This document shows positions 35,756 to 45,021 of a DNA stretch of 64,000 nucleotides, piece after piece; position 1 is the stretch's first letter, and each line of letters starts with the position of its first letter. Location of the stretch: contig NZ_SOAP01000003.1 in assembly GCF_004364805.1 (NCBI RefSeq), positions 310,001 through 374,000 of the forward strand, given 5' to 3'. The position numbers were made by a program, and so were the translations under genes. The DNA is from Pelagimonas phthalicica (GTDB taxonomy: Bacteria > Pseudomonadota > Alphaproteobacteria > Rhodobacterales > Rhodobacteraceae). Below the pieces are notes generated by a model. The model saw only the letters and a program-made list of their open reading frames with translations, ran no database searches and was not told the origin of the DNA.

Positions 35756-35967
35756 CGGTCGCCGTGTCCTATTTGCTGCCTCAGCTATATAAACCTCAAC
35801 GGGGCATGTTTTCAAACGAATTTGCTCTTGCACCTCACTCGCAACACAAACAGCGCGGCGCGTCCGGTCCAAGCCTGCTTGGGCGCAACCCCGCTTGGCA
35901 TTATGTAGGGCGAGTGGTAGAGGAATCCTTAGAGGAACTCAGAAAAACAACATAGGGGCGCGTCAGC

Positions 35968-36477
35968 ATGGCTGATTTTCCGACCAGCTTCAGCAAAGAA
36001 GATCTTTTGAAATGTGCGGCAGGGGACCTGTTTGGTCCGGGCAATGCTCAATTGCCTGCACCGCCCATGCTGATGATGGACCGGATCACCGATATCTCTG
36101 CGGATGGCGGTGCCCATGGCAAAGGCCATGTGCTGGCCGAATTCGACGTGACGCCGGATCTATGGTTCTTTGAATGCCATTTCCCCGGCAACCCGATCAT
36201 GCCTGGCTGTTTGGGACTGGACGGTTTGTGGCAGTTGACCGGCTTTAACCTCGGCTGGCGTGGCTGGAAAGGCCGCGGTTATGCGCTGGGTGTCGGTGAG
36301 ATCAAGCTCAAGGCCATGGTGCGCCCCGAGGCCAAACTGGTCACCTATGAGATCGACTTTACCAAAGCCGTTCAAACCCGCCGCCTGACCATGGGTGTTG
36401 CGGATGGCATCGTGAAGGTTGACGGCGAATTGGCTTATGAAGTCAAAGACATGAAGGTCGCCCTGAGCGAGAGCTGA
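35968..36477 (+). CDS. fabA: 3-hydroxydecanoyl-ACP dehydratase/isomerase FabA
   Basis: A 169-residue FabA, which dehydrates 3-hydroxydecanoyl-ACP and isomerises the product to cis-3-decenoyl-ACP, starting unsaturated fatty-acid synthesis. Catalytic His71 and Asp85 are in [20 protein letters not shown]. Its TGA overlaps the next ATG by one base. fabB and fabI follow 1.3-2.5 kb downstream with three other genes in between. Confidence 0.96.
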   Translation: MADFPTSFSKEDLLKCAAGDLFGPGNAQLPAPPMLMMDRITDISADGGAHGKGHVLAEFDVTPDLWFFECHFPGNPIMPGCLGLDGLWQLTGFNLGWRGWKGRGYALGVGEIKLKAMVRPEAKLVTYEIDFTKAVQTRRLTMGVADGIVKVDGELAYEVKDMKVALSES

Positions 36478-36812
36478 TGTCAGACAACCTCCCCCCATGC
36501 CCCGAATGCGCATCCACGTTCACCTATGAAATGGATGCGCTTTTGGTCTGTCCGGAATGCGGGCATGAATGGTCCGCATCCGCGCAGGAAAGCGATGACG
36601 ACATTGTGCGCGACAGCGTTGGCAATGTCTTGTCAGACGGTGACACGGTCAGCGTGATCAAATCGCTGAAATTGCAGGGTGGCTCGGGCAGCGTCAAAGC
36701 CGGGACCAAAGTGCGCAACATTCGCCTTGTCGCCGGTGGGCACGATATCGACTGCAAGATTCCGGGCCTGGGGCAGATCGGATTGAAGTCGCAATTCGTG
36801 AAGAAGATTTAG
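36477..36812 (+). CDS. PhnA/YjdM-like zinc-ribbon protein
   Basis: A 111-residue protein with an N-terminal zinc ribbon (CPEC and CPECGHEW) and a C-terminal PhnA-type domain (DSVGNVLSDGDTVSVIKSLKLQG, GQIGLKSQFVKKI). The family was named from an alkylphosphonate operon, but direct phosphonate activity is not established. The start overlaps the fabA stop by one base, so the two are translationally coupled. Confidence 0.85.
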   Translation: MSDNLPPCPECASTFTYEMDALLVCPECGHEWSASAQESDDDIVRDSVGNVLSDGDTVSVIKSLKLQGGSGSVKAGTKVRNIRLVAGGHDIDCKIPGLGQIGLKSQFVKKI

Positions 36813-36862
36813 GCTGGCCAAGGCCGCGCTGAGCGAGGGCCAAACCAACAATAGGAGCCGTG

Positions 36863-37117
36863 ATGGACGTCCAAGACTGTGTCAACGCGGCCTATCCAAT
36901 CCCGGCGGCCCTGTTCTTTCTCGGCTGCATCGCCACGTCCTTCTACATCAAACGCAAACACCAATTGGGAATTGGAAAGACCTTTAAGGTGTTGTTTGGC
37001 ATTGAACGTGTCCGCCACGACAAAGTGTCAACATTGCTCATGCTAGGCACACTTTTTGTGCCTTTGGCACTGTGGCTCTATTTGGGAAAAGACTGCAGCG
37101 CAGGCATTGCGGGGTAG
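36863..37117 (+). CDS. Small two-segment membrane protein
   Basis: An 84-residue protein, unrecognised, with two hydrophobic helices (AALFFLGCIATSFYI and LLMLGTLFVPLALWLYL) around a basic cytoplasmic loop. AGGAG ends five bases before the ATG at 36863. An in-frame GTG just before it is a less likely start. It follows the PhnA-like gene by 50 bases and lies inside the fabA-fabB interval. Confidence 0.6.
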   Translation: MDVQDCVNAAYPIPAALFFLGCIATSFYIKRKHQLGIGKTFKVLFGIERVRHDKVSTLLMLGTLFVPLALWLYLGKDCSAGIAG

Positions 37118-37272
37118 GAGATCTCACAAGCGGTAAGCTGTCAAAAGAGCCTAGATCATCCCAACCTGACCTAGGCAATTGGAATTGCCTGTCGAGCCCA
37201 TTTTACATCTTTCTGCTGCAATGCCCGGAAAAGCGTAAGAATGCTAAAGACGCCGCACATGCCGTGTCGTTG

Positions 37273-37617
37273 TTAAAGGTCAGCGTCTTGGATGAAACCG
37301 GTTTCGAGGTCCTCCAGCCAACTCGGGGCGTGGGTCTTCAAATGCGCCATTTGGTTGGTCAATGCCTGCAATAGTAGCGCCCTTGGAACCACTGTTAAGT
37401 ATCCGATCACAATTTCCTGGGTTCCTCCGTCGTCGATTGAGTCATCAAAGGTTTTCAACAGGGCTTCTATGACCTGCAGCGGAGGGTTTTGAGGCAAGTG
37501 AAGGATGTAATCTGCCCAGTCCTGATCCGGGTTTATGAGATCAGCCTTGCTCCAACCTCGTTTTCGAACCTCAGAAAGAGACGCGATTGTCTCGACCATT
37601 TCTTTCACGGATGCCAT
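37273..37617 (-). CDS. Hypothetical protein in the fabA-fabB interval
   Basis: A 114-residue, acidic, mostly helical soluble protein, not recognised (MASVKEMVETIASLSEVRKR, NPDQDWADYILHLPQNPP). It is the only leftward gene between fabA and fabI and is less GC-rich than its neighbours, which suggests later arrival. AGGGG precedes the ATG at 37617. No toxin or other partner is adjacent. Confidence 0.55.
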   Translation of the reverse strand: MASVKEMVETIASLSEVRKRGWSKADLINPDQDWADYILHLPQNPPLQVIEALLKTFDDSIDDGGTQEIVIGYLTVVPRALLLQALTNQMAHLKTHAPSWLEDLETGFIQDADL

Positions 37618-37733
37618 AAATACGCCCCTGACCTCGCAAAACCAGCTTAGACATTCCTGATTGCATGTCGAGCCCACCTTGCACCTTCCCCAAGCAATGC
37701 CCTACTAAGAGGCAAGCAAACTAGGGAGGCCGC

Positions 37734-38963
37734 ATGCGCCGTGTCGTCGTTACAGGTCTGGGGATTGTCTCCAGCATCGGGAACAATGCCGAAGAAGTTC
37801 TGGCATCGCTCAAGGCCGGAAAATCCGGGATCACCGCCAATGAGGCGATGAAAGAGCATGGTTTTCGCAGCCAGATTGCCGGTGACATTGACCTGAATGT
37901 GGCCGATCACATCGACAAACGCACCCTGCGTTTTATGGGGCCGGGTGCGGCCTATGCCTATATCGCCATGCAGCAGGCGATTGCCGATGCGGGGCTTGAG
38001 GAAAGCGATGTTGTGAACCCGCGCACAGGTCTTGTGGCCGGGTCGGGTGGTCCGTCTACCTCGGCCATGCTGGTTGCTCATCAGACCGTTCTGGAAAAAG
38101 GCGCGCCCAAGCGTATTGGCCCCTTTGCGGTTCCCAAATGCATGTCCTCAACCGTGTCGGCCAACCTGTCGACCGCGTTCAAGATCAAGGGCATCAACTA
38201 TTCCATCACCTCGGCCTGTTCGACCTCACTGCATTGTATCGGCAACGCGGCTGAGCAGATCATGATGGGCAAGCAGGATGTGATGTTCGCAGGCGGTGGC
38301 GAGGAATTGGATTGGACGCTGTCCTGCCTGTTCGATGCCATGGGTGCGATGAGCTCCAAATATAACGACACGCCCGAGCTTGCCAGCCGCGCCTTTGATG
38401 CGGATCGCGATGGGTTCGTGATTGGCGGCGGCGGCGGTATGGTCGTTTTGGAGGATCTGGAACACGCCAAGGCGCGTGGGGCCAAGATCTATGCCGAGGT
38501 GACCGGGTTTGCCGCGACTTCGGACGGGCATGACATGGTGGCCCCGTCGGGTGAGGGCGGTGAGCGCGCCATGCGCTTGGCACTGCAATCCCTGCCAGAG
38601 GGTCGCAAGGTCAGCTATATCAACGCACATGGCACCTCGACCCCGGTCGGTGATGTGGGTGAGATCGAAGCGGTGCGCCGCGTCTTTGGTGAGGGGGCGA
38701 CCCCGCCGGTCTCCTCGACCAAATCCATGACCGGCCACAGCCAGGGCGCAACCGGTGCCCAAGAGGCGATCTATTGCCTGCTGGCGCTGGAACATGACTT
38801 CATCATTCCGTCGATCAATGTCGAAAACCTTGATCCCGCCCTGAAGCCGGAAGAGATCGCCACATCCCTGGTGGAAAATGCCGGGCTGGATTCGGTGATG
38901 ACCAACAGCTTTGGCTTTGGCGGCACCAACGGCTCGATGGTGATGTCGAAATATAAAGACTGA
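37734..38963 (+). CDS. fabB: 3-oxoacyl-ACP synthase I FabB
   Basis: A 409-residue ketoacyl-ACP synthase. The active-site Cys162 is in [14 protein letters not shown]. The two catalytic histidines are in [11 protein letters not shown] and [14 protein letters not shown]. Its closeness to fabA and fabI and the CSTSLHCIG context mark it as FabB, which elongates the unsaturated branch, rather than FabF. The 17-base gap to fabI indicates one operon. Confidence 0.95.
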   Translation: MRRVVVTGLGIVSSIGNNAEEVLASLKAGKSGITANEAMKEHGFRSQIAGDIDLNVADHIDKRTLRFMGPGAAYAYIAMQQAIADAGLEESDVVNPRTGLVAGSGGPSTSAMLVAHQTVLEKGAPKRIGPFAVPKCMSSTVSANLSTAFKIKGINYSITSACSTSLHCIGNAAEQIMMGKQDVMFAGGGEELDWTLSCLFDAMGAMSSKYNDTPELASRAFDADRDGFVIGGGGGMVVLEDLEHAKARGAKIYAEVTGFAATSDGHDMVAPSGEGGERAMRLALQSLPEGRKVSYINAHGTSTPVGDVGEIEAVRRVFGEGATPPVSSTKSMTGHSQGATGAQEAIYCLLALEHDFIIPSINVENLDPALKPEEIATSLVENAGLDSVMTNSFGFGGTNGSMVMSKYKD

Positions 38964-38980
38964 TTTGCAGGACCAATTTC

Positions 38981-39772
38981 ATGACCATTGATCTCAAGGG
39001 AAAACGCGGCCTGGTGATGGGCGTCGCCAATGAACGCTCGATCGCCTGGGGCATCGCCAAGGCCTGCGCCGACGCGGGGGCCGAGCTGGCCTTTACCTAT
39101 CAGGGCGAGGCTTTTGGCAAGCGTTTGGAACCGCTTGCCGCCAGCGTTGGCAGCGATTTCATGGTGGATGTCGATGTCACCGATGATGCATCACTGGACG
39201 CAGCCTTTGAGCAGTTGGGTGCGCGCTGGGACAGTCTCGATTTCGTCGTGCATGCGATTGCCTATTCCGACAAGAATGAGCTGACCGGCCGTATCCTGAA
39301 TACCAGCCGGGCGAATTTCAAAAACTCGATGGATATCTCCGCCTACAGCTTTATCGAGGTGGCGCGCCGTGCCCATCCGCTGATGAAGGAAAATGGCGGC
39401 ACCTTGCTGACCCTGACCTATATGGGCTCAACCCGTGTGACGCCGAACTACAACGTCATGGGCGTGGCCAAGGCGGCGCTTGAGGCGACCACACGCTATC
39501 TGGCCAATGATCTGGGGCCAGAGGGTATCCGCGTCAATGCGATCTCTCCGGGTCCGATGAAGACGCTGGCCGGGGCCGCCATTGGTGGCGCGCGCAAGAC
39601 CTATAAGCACACCGATCAAAACGCACCTCTGCGCTCGAACGCAACGCTCGACGCGGTGGGTGGCACCGCGGTCTGGCTGATCTCCGAGGCTGGCTCCTGC
39701 ACAACCGGTGAAATTGTCCGCGTCGATGGCGGGTTCCATGTGCTAGGAATGCCTCAGCAGGAGAATCTCTGA
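38981..39772 (+). CDS. fabI: Enoyl-ACP reductase FabI
   Basis: A 263-residue short-chain dehydrogenase of the FabI type, which reduces trans-2-enoyl-ACP with NADH in the last step of each elongation round. The FabI-specific Y-x6-K pair is Tyr157 and Lys164 in YNVMGVAK. The cofactor motif is GVANERSIAWGIA. It follows fabB directly. Confidence 0.95.
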   Translation: MTIDLKGKRGLVMGVANERSIAWGIAKACADAGAELAFTYQGEAFGKRLEPLAASVGSDFMVDVDVTDDASLDAAFEQLGARWDSLDFVVHAIAYSDKNELTGRILNTSRANFKNSMDISAYSFIEVARRAHPLMKENGGTLLTLTYMGSTRVTPNYNVMGVAKAALEATTRYLANDLGPEGIRVNAISPGPMKTLAGAAIGGARKTYKHTDQNAPLRSNATLDAVGGTAVWLISEAGSCTTGEIVRVDGGFHVLGMPQQENL

Positions 39773-39782
39773 GGGGGCTGAT

Positions 39783-40103
39783 ATGCGTCTTGTTTTGATT
39801 TTGGCCGCGATTGTCGGCGTTTCGGGGTGCATGCAAGGCGCAGGTCCCGCCGGTGAGGGCGGGGTTCCCAAAAGCGACGGGGTGGCGCGCAAACTGGCCA
39901 AAGGGGTGAGCCCCTCTGAGGCCGAAGTTGCGCTTGGCCCGGATAGCGGTTTTGAACGAAACCCTTCCAATTGGGATGAGGCCTGCGTGAGCTACAATTA
40001 TGGCTCTGCCGAGGCCCCGAGATATGTCCATGCGGTTTTTGTAAATGACGCGCTGACCCGCGCCACCGACGGGCATTTAGACATCTGTTCTTTCGGCGCG
40101 TGA
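39783..40103 (+). CDS. Small lipoprotein of unknown function
   Basis: A 106-residue lipoprotein with lipobox VSGC (Cys16). The mature part has a motif SPSEAEVALGPDSGFERNP and then SWDEACVSYNY-like aromatic strands, somewhat like small outer-membrane assembly lipoproteins, but I cannot name a family. It starts 10 bases after fabI and is probably in the same transcript. A double palindrome follows. Confidence 0.65.
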   Translation: MRLVLILAAIVGVSGCMQGAGPAGEGGVPKSDGVARKLAKGVSPSEAEVALGPDSGFERNPSNWDEACVSYNYGSAEAPRYVHAVFVNDALTRATDGHLDICSFGA

Positions 40104-40121
40104 CCTCGCAGCGCGCGCCAC

Positions 40122-40163
40122 AAATTCCGTCGACGGAATTTGCAAAATCCGTGCACGGATTTT
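40122..40163. repeat. Double-palindrome repeat, copy B
   Basis: Two perfect 20-base palindromes, AAATTCCGTCGACGGAATTT (40122-40141) and AAAATCCGTGCACGGATTTT (40144-40163), joined by GC. The plan is the same as copies A and C. It lies between convergent genes only 67 bases apart. Confidence 0.8.
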
Positions 40164-40170
40164 AAACCGC

Positions 40171-41040
40171 CTAGAACCACTGTCCTGGTTCAATCAACCC
40201 GAGATCCAGTAATTGCCGGGAATGCCACTCAAACGGCGTCGAATTATACCAGCGGAAACTGCGAATATCGAAGGTTGAACCGGGGTTGCGCTTGAGCGCC
40301 TTGGCCGTGCGAAAGGACACAATCGCCGCCGTCAGGTTGTTATGCCATGGGCAGGCATAGGTGTTGTATTCTTCATCATCAAAGGTGTGATCGTCGCGCA
40401 GTTTCAGCCCCGGTTTGGATTTGAACAGGGCCACGCGATCAATTTTGCGCCGCTCAACGGGCACATGTTCCTCGTACCGCCAGCGCAAACCACCAAAGAA
40501 ATCCAGCTGCCGTTCCTTGGGGTAGTTGTTATTCGCCGGGTCGGGGCGGGCCAGGGCGTAATAACCAGACCGGTCCAAATGCGCATCATCCAGTGACACG
40601 GCATTGGGGCATTTGTCGAGATTGCCAGCATAGAGATCGACCACGTAGGCCAGCATCGCATCCCGCCGCTCTTCGGTATGAAAGGTCAGCAACTCGCCAA
40701 TCGTGCGGGTCTCGCAAAACGGGTAAAACAGGTATTCGGCATTATAGCAGTAATACATCCAGATATCAGGCGCGGCGGCAATGACCGCGTTGATCGCGGC
40801 GGGCAGGGCCCCCTCGACGGTCATATCATATTCGACACGGTGTACCCTGTTCTCCAGATCGGGCGGCAGCTCGAACAGCGAGGACATAAAAACCGTCACC
40901 GATTTGAACCCCGAATGCATGTGATGGCGCAGGGTGGTGCCCAGCTCGGCATCATCCTCGGCAAAGACCAGCGCGATGGGGCCTTTGGCAAAGGCGGCTT
41001 TGCCCTTTTGGATATAATCGCTCAGTCCATTATAATACAT
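40171..41040 (-). CDS. Conserved hypothetical protein, possibly glycosyltransferase-like
   Basis: A 289-residue soluble protein not securely recognised. It has an alpha/beta N-terminal half (GPIALVFAEDDAELGTTL, VTVFMSSLFELP, APDIWMYYCYNAEYLF) that loosely recalls nucleotide-sugar transferase folds but lacks a convincing DxD motif. The C-terminal half is aromatic and charged (FFGGLRWRYEEHVP, EEYNTYACPWHNNLTAAIV). AGGGG precedes the ATG. It is divergent from miaB, 176 bases apart. Confidence 0.55.
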   Translation of the reverse strand: MYYNGLSDYIQKGKAAFAKGPIALVFAEDDAELGTTLRHHMHSGFKSVTVFMSSLFELPPDLENRVHRVEYDMTVEGALPAAINAVIAAAPDIWMYYCYNAEYLFYPFCETRTIGELLTFHTEERRDAMLAYVVDLYAGNLDKCPNAVSLDDAHLDRSGYYALARPDPANNNYPKERQLDFFGGLRWRYEEHVPVERRKIDRVALFKSKPGLKLRDDHTFDDEEYNTYACPWHNNLTAAIVSFRTAKALKRNPGSTFDIRSFRWYNSTPFEWHSRQLLDLGLIEPGQWF

Positions 41041-41216
41041 GCATCAGCCCCTGATCCGCATCTGCCCCGATTGGGTGCGGAAATTTCTCCCAGAATCGGT
41101 GAAAATCTCGTGCATTGCAAGATGGGTCGGTTATGCGTTATCTGCGCGTTTTGACCCGATGGTGGTTTTTCAGGCGAAAATCCCACCAACGCCCGCCGCG
41201 AGCAACAGGACCGATC

Positions 41217-42527
41217 ATGACCGAGCCGAAGAAACTCTTTATCAAGACCTATGGCTGCCAGATGAATGTCTATGACAGCGAACGCATGGCCGAGGCCATG
41301 GGCGGCAAGGGCTATGTGCAGACCGATACGCCTGACGATGCGGATATGATCCTGCTCAACACCTGCCACATTCGCGAAAAGGCGGCGGAAAAGGTCTATT
41401 CCGAACTCGGACGCTACAAGGGGCTCAAGGCGGACAAACCGGATCTCAAGATCGGTGTCGCTGGTTGCGTGGCTCAGGCCGAAGGGCAAGAGATCATGCG
41501 CCGTCAGCCCATGGTCGATCTGGTCGTTGGTCCGCAAAGCTATCACCGCCTGCCGGAGCTGGAGGCCAAAGCGCGTGAGGGCAAAAAGGCGCTGGACACC
41601 GATTTCCCTGAGGATGACAAGTTTGAAACCCTCAAAAACCGTCCCAAAGCCAAGCGCGGCCCAACCGCCTTTCTGACCGTTCAGGAAGGCTGTGACAAAT
41701 TCTGCGCCTTTTGCGTGGTGCCCTATACCCGTGGGGCCGAAGTCTCCCGCCCAGCGGGGCGCATCATGGATGAGGCCCGTGAACTGGTCGAACGTGGCGT
41801 GCGCGAGCTCACCTTGCTGGGACAGAACGTCAACGCCTATCACGGTCATGACAAGGGGCTCGGCGGTTTGATCCGCGATCTGGCCAAAATCGACGGGCTC
41901 GAGCGCATCCGCTTTACCACCAGCCATCCAAACGACATGGATGACGACCTGATCGCCGCCCATGGCGATTGCGAAAAGCTGATGCCTTACCTGCACCTGC
42001 CGGTGCAGGCGGGCAGCGACAAAATTCTCAAGCGCATGAACCGGTCTCACACCGCTGAGGAATACCTGAAACTGATCGAGCGTCTGCGCGCCGTGCGTCC
42101 GGATCTGCACCTGTCCGGCGACTTTATCGTTGGCTTTCCAGAAGAGACCGAAGAGGATTTCCAGGACACGCTGAACCTGATCAAGGCAGTGGAATACGGC
42201 TCGGCCTTTTCGTTCAAATATTCCGAACGCCCCGGCACCCCGGCTGCCGAACGTCCTCAGGTGTCCGAAGAGGAAAAGGATGACCGTCTCCAGCGCCTTC
42301 AGGCCTTGCTGAAAGAGCAGCAAAAGGCCCTTCAGGATGCCATGGTCGGACGCGAGGTTTCGGTGTTGTTTGAGAAGACGGGCCGCATGACGGGCCAGAT
42401 GGTGGGCAAATCCGAATACCTGCACGCGGTCCATGTCGAGGCCGAGGGAATCGCAGTGGGCGAGCTGGCCAAGGTGCGAATCGCCTCCTCCGGTCCCAAC
42501 TCGCTCAAAGGTGTGCTTTTGCCGTGA
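41217..42527 (+). CDS. miaB: tRNA-2-methylthio-N6-dimethylallyladenosine synthase MiaB
   Basis: A 436-residue radical-SAM methylthiotransferase that adds the 2-methylthio group to i6A37 in tRNAs. The N-terminal cluster cysteines are in [12 protein letters not shown] (Cys14), NTCHIREKA and [11 protein letters not shown]. The radical-SAM C-x3-C-x2-C is [16 protein letters not shown], and a TRAM domain ends the protein. The ATG at 41217 was chosen over upstream TTG/ATG codons because [14 protein letters not shown] is the family start. Confidence 0.95.
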   Translation: MTEPKKLFIKTYGCQMNVYDSERMAEAMGGKGYVQTDTPDDADMILLNTCHIREKAAEKVYSELGRYKGLKADKPDLKIGVAGCVAQAEGQEIMRRQPMVDLVVGPQSYHRLPELEAKAREGKKALDTDFPEDDKFETLKNRPKAKRGPTAFLTVQEGCDKFCAFCVVPYTRGAEVSRPAGRIMDEARELVERGVRELTLLGQNVNAYHGHDKGLGGLIRDLAKIDGLERIRFTTSHPNDMDDDLIAAHGDCEKLMPYLHLPVQAGSDKILKRMNRSHTAEEYLKLIERLRAVRPDLHLSGDFIVGFPEETEEDFQDTLNLIKAVEYGSAFSFKYSERPGTPAAERPQVSEEEKDDRLQRLQALLKEQQKALQDAMVGREVSVLFEKTGRMTGQMVGKSEYLHAVHVEAEGIAVGELAKVRIASSGPNSLKGVLLP

Positions 42528-42747
42528 AGAGGGCCGAACAAGCCTTTGTTTCGTAATAGCGAACCGGATTATCCACAAGAAAGCGACAGAATCCCGGGAA
42601 TTGTTTCCGATTTCGCACCAATCAGGCTGCCTTTTCACTTCACACGCGAGCAAGGTTTGCTAATCTGTTGATTATAGTAACTTTGCGTGTACCGCTGCCT
42701 TTTTGGTGCGCGCAGTGGGGGAAACACAAACCAAAGGGACAGAGGCT

Positions 42748-43347
42748 GTGGCTAATCGATTGACCAAAGCCGTTGGCGCGCTTGCGCTGGCTGCTCTCGC
42801 TGGCATTTCGGCCACCGCGCCGGCATTTGCCGATGAAGCGGGGCAAAAATCACCATTCATTTCGACGCAAAACACACGCACCATTCAGGGCGAGCAATAC
42901 ATCCCTGGTATCTGGATTGATCCGGATGGCTGCGAACACTGGGTTATGGATGACGGTGTCGAGGGGTATATGACCCCACATGTGAACCGCAAAGGTATCC
43001 CGGTTTGTAACCGTGGCAACGTTTGCGGCGTCATGAATTCCGACCAATTCTTTGCCACGGACAGCTATCGTATCTCGTCCGCAGGTAAACAGCGCCTGGC
43101 CGAGTTCTTTAACAACGCGTCTGCTCAGGCCTATATCATCGCAGGTCACACCGACAGCCGCGCCTCGGACAGCTACAATATGAAACTGTCCTACAACCGC
43201 GCCCTGTCCGTTGCTCGCGTCGCAAAATCCGTTGGCGCAAATGTTGCTGATGTGCGCGGCTATGGCGAACGCCAACCCGTTGCCACAAACGGCACGGCCA
43301 CCGGCATGGCGAAGAACCGCCGTGTTGAAATCATCTGCATCCGCTAA
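42748..43347 (+). CDS. OmpA-family protein with an extra Cys/Trp module
   Basis: A 199-residue exported protein. The signal peptide (ANRLTKAVGALALAALAGIS, cleavage near AFA-DE) follows a GTG at 42748. After a spacer comes a 34-residue module at Gly54-Cys87 (GIW-x-DP-x-GC-x-HW ... DDGVEGY ... VC), and then an OmpA C-terminal peptidoglycan-binding domain (YIIAGHTDSRASDSYNMKLS, RGYGERQPVATN, NRRVEI). The same module recurs in the next gene, 12 bases downstream. It is probably an envelope protein tied to the cell wall. Confidence 0.8.
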   Translation: MANRLTKAVGALALAALAGISATAPAFADEAGQKSPFISTQNTRTIQGEQYIPGIWIDPDGCEHWVMDDGVEGYMTPHVNRKGIPVCNRGNVCGVMNSDQFFATDSYRISSAGKQRLAEFFNNASAQAYIIAGHTDSRASDSYNMKLSYNRALSVARVAKSVGANVADVRGYGERQPVATNGTATGMAKNRRVEIICIR

Positions 43348-43359
43348 AGGGGTCTGACC

Positions 43360-43689
43360 ATGAAAATGACGAAACTGGCCCTTCTGCTGGGTGCTGCTGC
43401 GGTTTTGGCTGGCTGCGAGGGCGGCGGACTTGAAGGTGTGGGCGCTTATGGCCCGGACAAAAGCATCGACCGCGGCATTGACGCTGACGATCTGAGCACC
43501 ATGCATGCAGGCATCTGGGTTGACCCGAATGGCTGTGATCACTGGATCATCGACGATGGCGTTGAGGGTTATCTGTCCGCGCGTCTCGACAAATATGGCA
43601 AGCCGGTCTGCTCTGGCACCGCGCCTCCGACAATCGCCACCGGCGACTTCAAGCAGGGCTCGACCTCCATCATCGGCGACCCGCTTTAA
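43360..43689 (+). CDS. Lipoprotein sharing the OmpA-neighbour module
   Basis: A 109-residue lipoprotein (lipobox LAGC, Cys19). Residues 51-84 repeat the 34-residue module of the preceding OmpA-like protein with the same spacing and both cysteines (Cys59, Cys84). The rest is low complexity. The pair is clearly one operon and probably arose by sharing or duplicating this module. The function is unknown, but it likely sits at the outer membrane with its partner. Confidence 0.7.
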   Translation: MKMTKLALLLGAAAVLAGCEGGGLEGVGAYGPDKSIDRGIDADDLSTMHAGIWVDPNGCDHWIIDDGVEGYLSARLDKYGKPVCSGTAPPTIATGDFKQGSTSIIGDPL

Positions 43690-43716
43690 ACTATCTGTAA
43701 ATAACGGCTTCAAGAG

Positions 43717-43750
43717 ACCGGCTGCACCCAGCGTGTGGCCGGTTTTCTTT
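43717..43750 (+). terminator. Rho-independent terminator of the OmpA/lipoprotein operon
   Basis: ACCGGCTGCAC pairs, with one bulge, to GTGTGGCCGGT and is followed by TTTCTTTT. It lies 28 bases after the lipoprotein stop. Confidence 0.75.
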
Positions 43751-43884
43751 TGACCATTTCCCGCGCAATCAAACTTATCCCCAGAGATTTTCAACACGAC
43801 ACTTGCGCATCCCCGCGCGCCTTGGCACCATATCTATGTATTTTGGCACCTGAGACATGGCCTGAAACATGGCAGGAGACATGC

Positions 43885-44859
43885 GTGACAACTGGCCCTT
43901 TGACCGAAGCCGTTCTGGAATTTCCTGACAACCGCTTGCTGATTGATTTGTGCGGTGAATATGACCGCAACCTCACCGATATCGAGGCCCGCACCGGCGT
44001 GCAGATTCTGCGCCGGGGCAATCAGCTTGCCATTCATGGCGCGCCCGAGGCTCAGGCCGAGGCGACCGAGGTGCTGCGCTCGCTCTATGAACGTCTCGAA
44101 CAGGGGCGCGAAGTGGGGCATAGCGATATCGACCGGGAATTCCGCATGGCGGATGATCTCCCCCCGGATGACCAGCTTGAAATGTTCACCAGCGGCAAGG
44201 TCGAGATCAAGACCCGCAAAAAGCTGGTCGAACCACGCACCGATGCGCAAAAGGCTTATGTCACCAGCCTGTTTGAAAACGAGCTGGCCTTTGGCATTGG
44301 CCCGGCGGGCACGGGCAAGACCTATCTTGCCGTTGCCGTGGGTGTGAACATGCTGATCACCGGTGCCGTTGATAAAATCATCTTGTCGCGTCCAGCGGTC
44401 GAGGCGGGGGAAAAGCTCGGCTATCTGCCCGGTGACATGAAAGACAAGGTCGATCCCTATATGCAGCCGCTATACGATGCGCTGAATGACTTCCTGCCGG
44501 GCAAACAGCTTGGCAAGATGATCGAGGAAAAGGTGATCGAAATCGCCCCGCTGGCCTTTATGCGCGGCCGCACCCTGTCAAATGCCTTTGTGGTTCTGGA
44601 CGAGGCGCAAAACGCCACCACCATGCAGATGAAGATGTTCCTGACCCGGCTCGGCGAAGGCTCTCGCATGGTGATCACCGGCGACCGCACCCAGATCGAC
44701 CTGCCACGCGGCATGCCCTCGGGCCTGGCCGATGCGGAACGCCTGCTGGATCACATCCCCGGCATCTCCTTCAACTATTTCACCGGCAAAGACGTGGTCC
44801 GCCACCCGCTTGTCGCGGCGATCATCGAAGCCTATGAGAAAGACGAAGTGAAAACCTAG
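43885..44859 (+). CDS. phoH: PhoH-family ATPase
   Basis: A 324-residue PhoH-like P-loop protein. Walker A is GPAGTGKT (about 139-146) and Walker B is VVLDEAQNAT. A short KH-like N-terminal domain precedes them. The start is a GTG at 43885 with AGGAG six bases before it. The longer frame to 43735 is not supported. PhoH upstream of ybeY is a widely conserved pair linked to RNA metabolism. The enzyme role is probably as an RNA-related ATPase. Confidence 0.92.
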   Translation: MTTGPLTEAVLEFPDNRLLIDLCGEYDRNLTDIEARTGVQILRRGNQLAIHGAPEAQAEATEVLRSLYERLEQGREVGHSDIDREFRMADDLPPDDQLEMFTSGKVEIKTRKKLVEPRTDAQKAYVTSLFENELAFGIGPAGTGKTYLAVAVGVNMLITGAVDKIILSRPAVEAGEKLGYLPGDMKDKVDPYMQPLYDALNDFLPGKQLGKMIEEKVIEIAPLAFMRGRTLSNAFVVLDEAQNATTMQMKMFLTRLGEGSRMVITGDRTQIDLPRGMPSGLADAERLLDHIPGISFNYFTGKDVVRHPLVAAIIEAYEKDEVKT

Positions 44860-44958
44860 AGCGTTGTCGATGAAACAGGCATCGCGTAAAGCTGCCTGAC
44901 ATCAAAGATTTCAACGTGTTGAACGATACTTGATGTTTTGAGTTAAAATCGAAACGCT
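44860..44958. mobile_element. Palindromic intergenic element (MITE-like, 99 bases)
   Basis: Ends AGCGTTGTCGAT and ATCGAAACGCT form imperfect terminal inverted repeats. Inside are arms CAGGC/GCCTG and CATCAA...TTGATG. It begins at the base after the phoH stop codon. This type of small palindromic repeat is common between genes in Rhodobacteraceae. No gene inside. Confidence 0.6.
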
Positions 44959-44972
44959 GTAAGGGTTTCTTC

Positions 44973-45012
44973 TTGGTTCAAATATTCCGGGGGTCCGGGG
45001 GCTGGCCCCCGG
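44973..45012. repeat. GC-rich hairpin repeat, family 2, reverse orientation
   Basis: A CCGGGGG-CTGG-CCCCCGG hairpin (44995-45012), preceded by AATATTCCGG. Read on the minus strand it matches the pattern at 51852-51912 (GGGGC...GCCCC, then CCCCGG-ATATTT). It ends nine bases before the ybeY start and may affect its translation. Confidence 0.5.
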
Positions 45013-45021
45013 TGCATAACT

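Noticed and set aside
37118-37272. A small RNA between the two fabA-fabB interval genes
   Set aside because: No promoter-plus-terminator pair or stable fold was found in the 155 bases.
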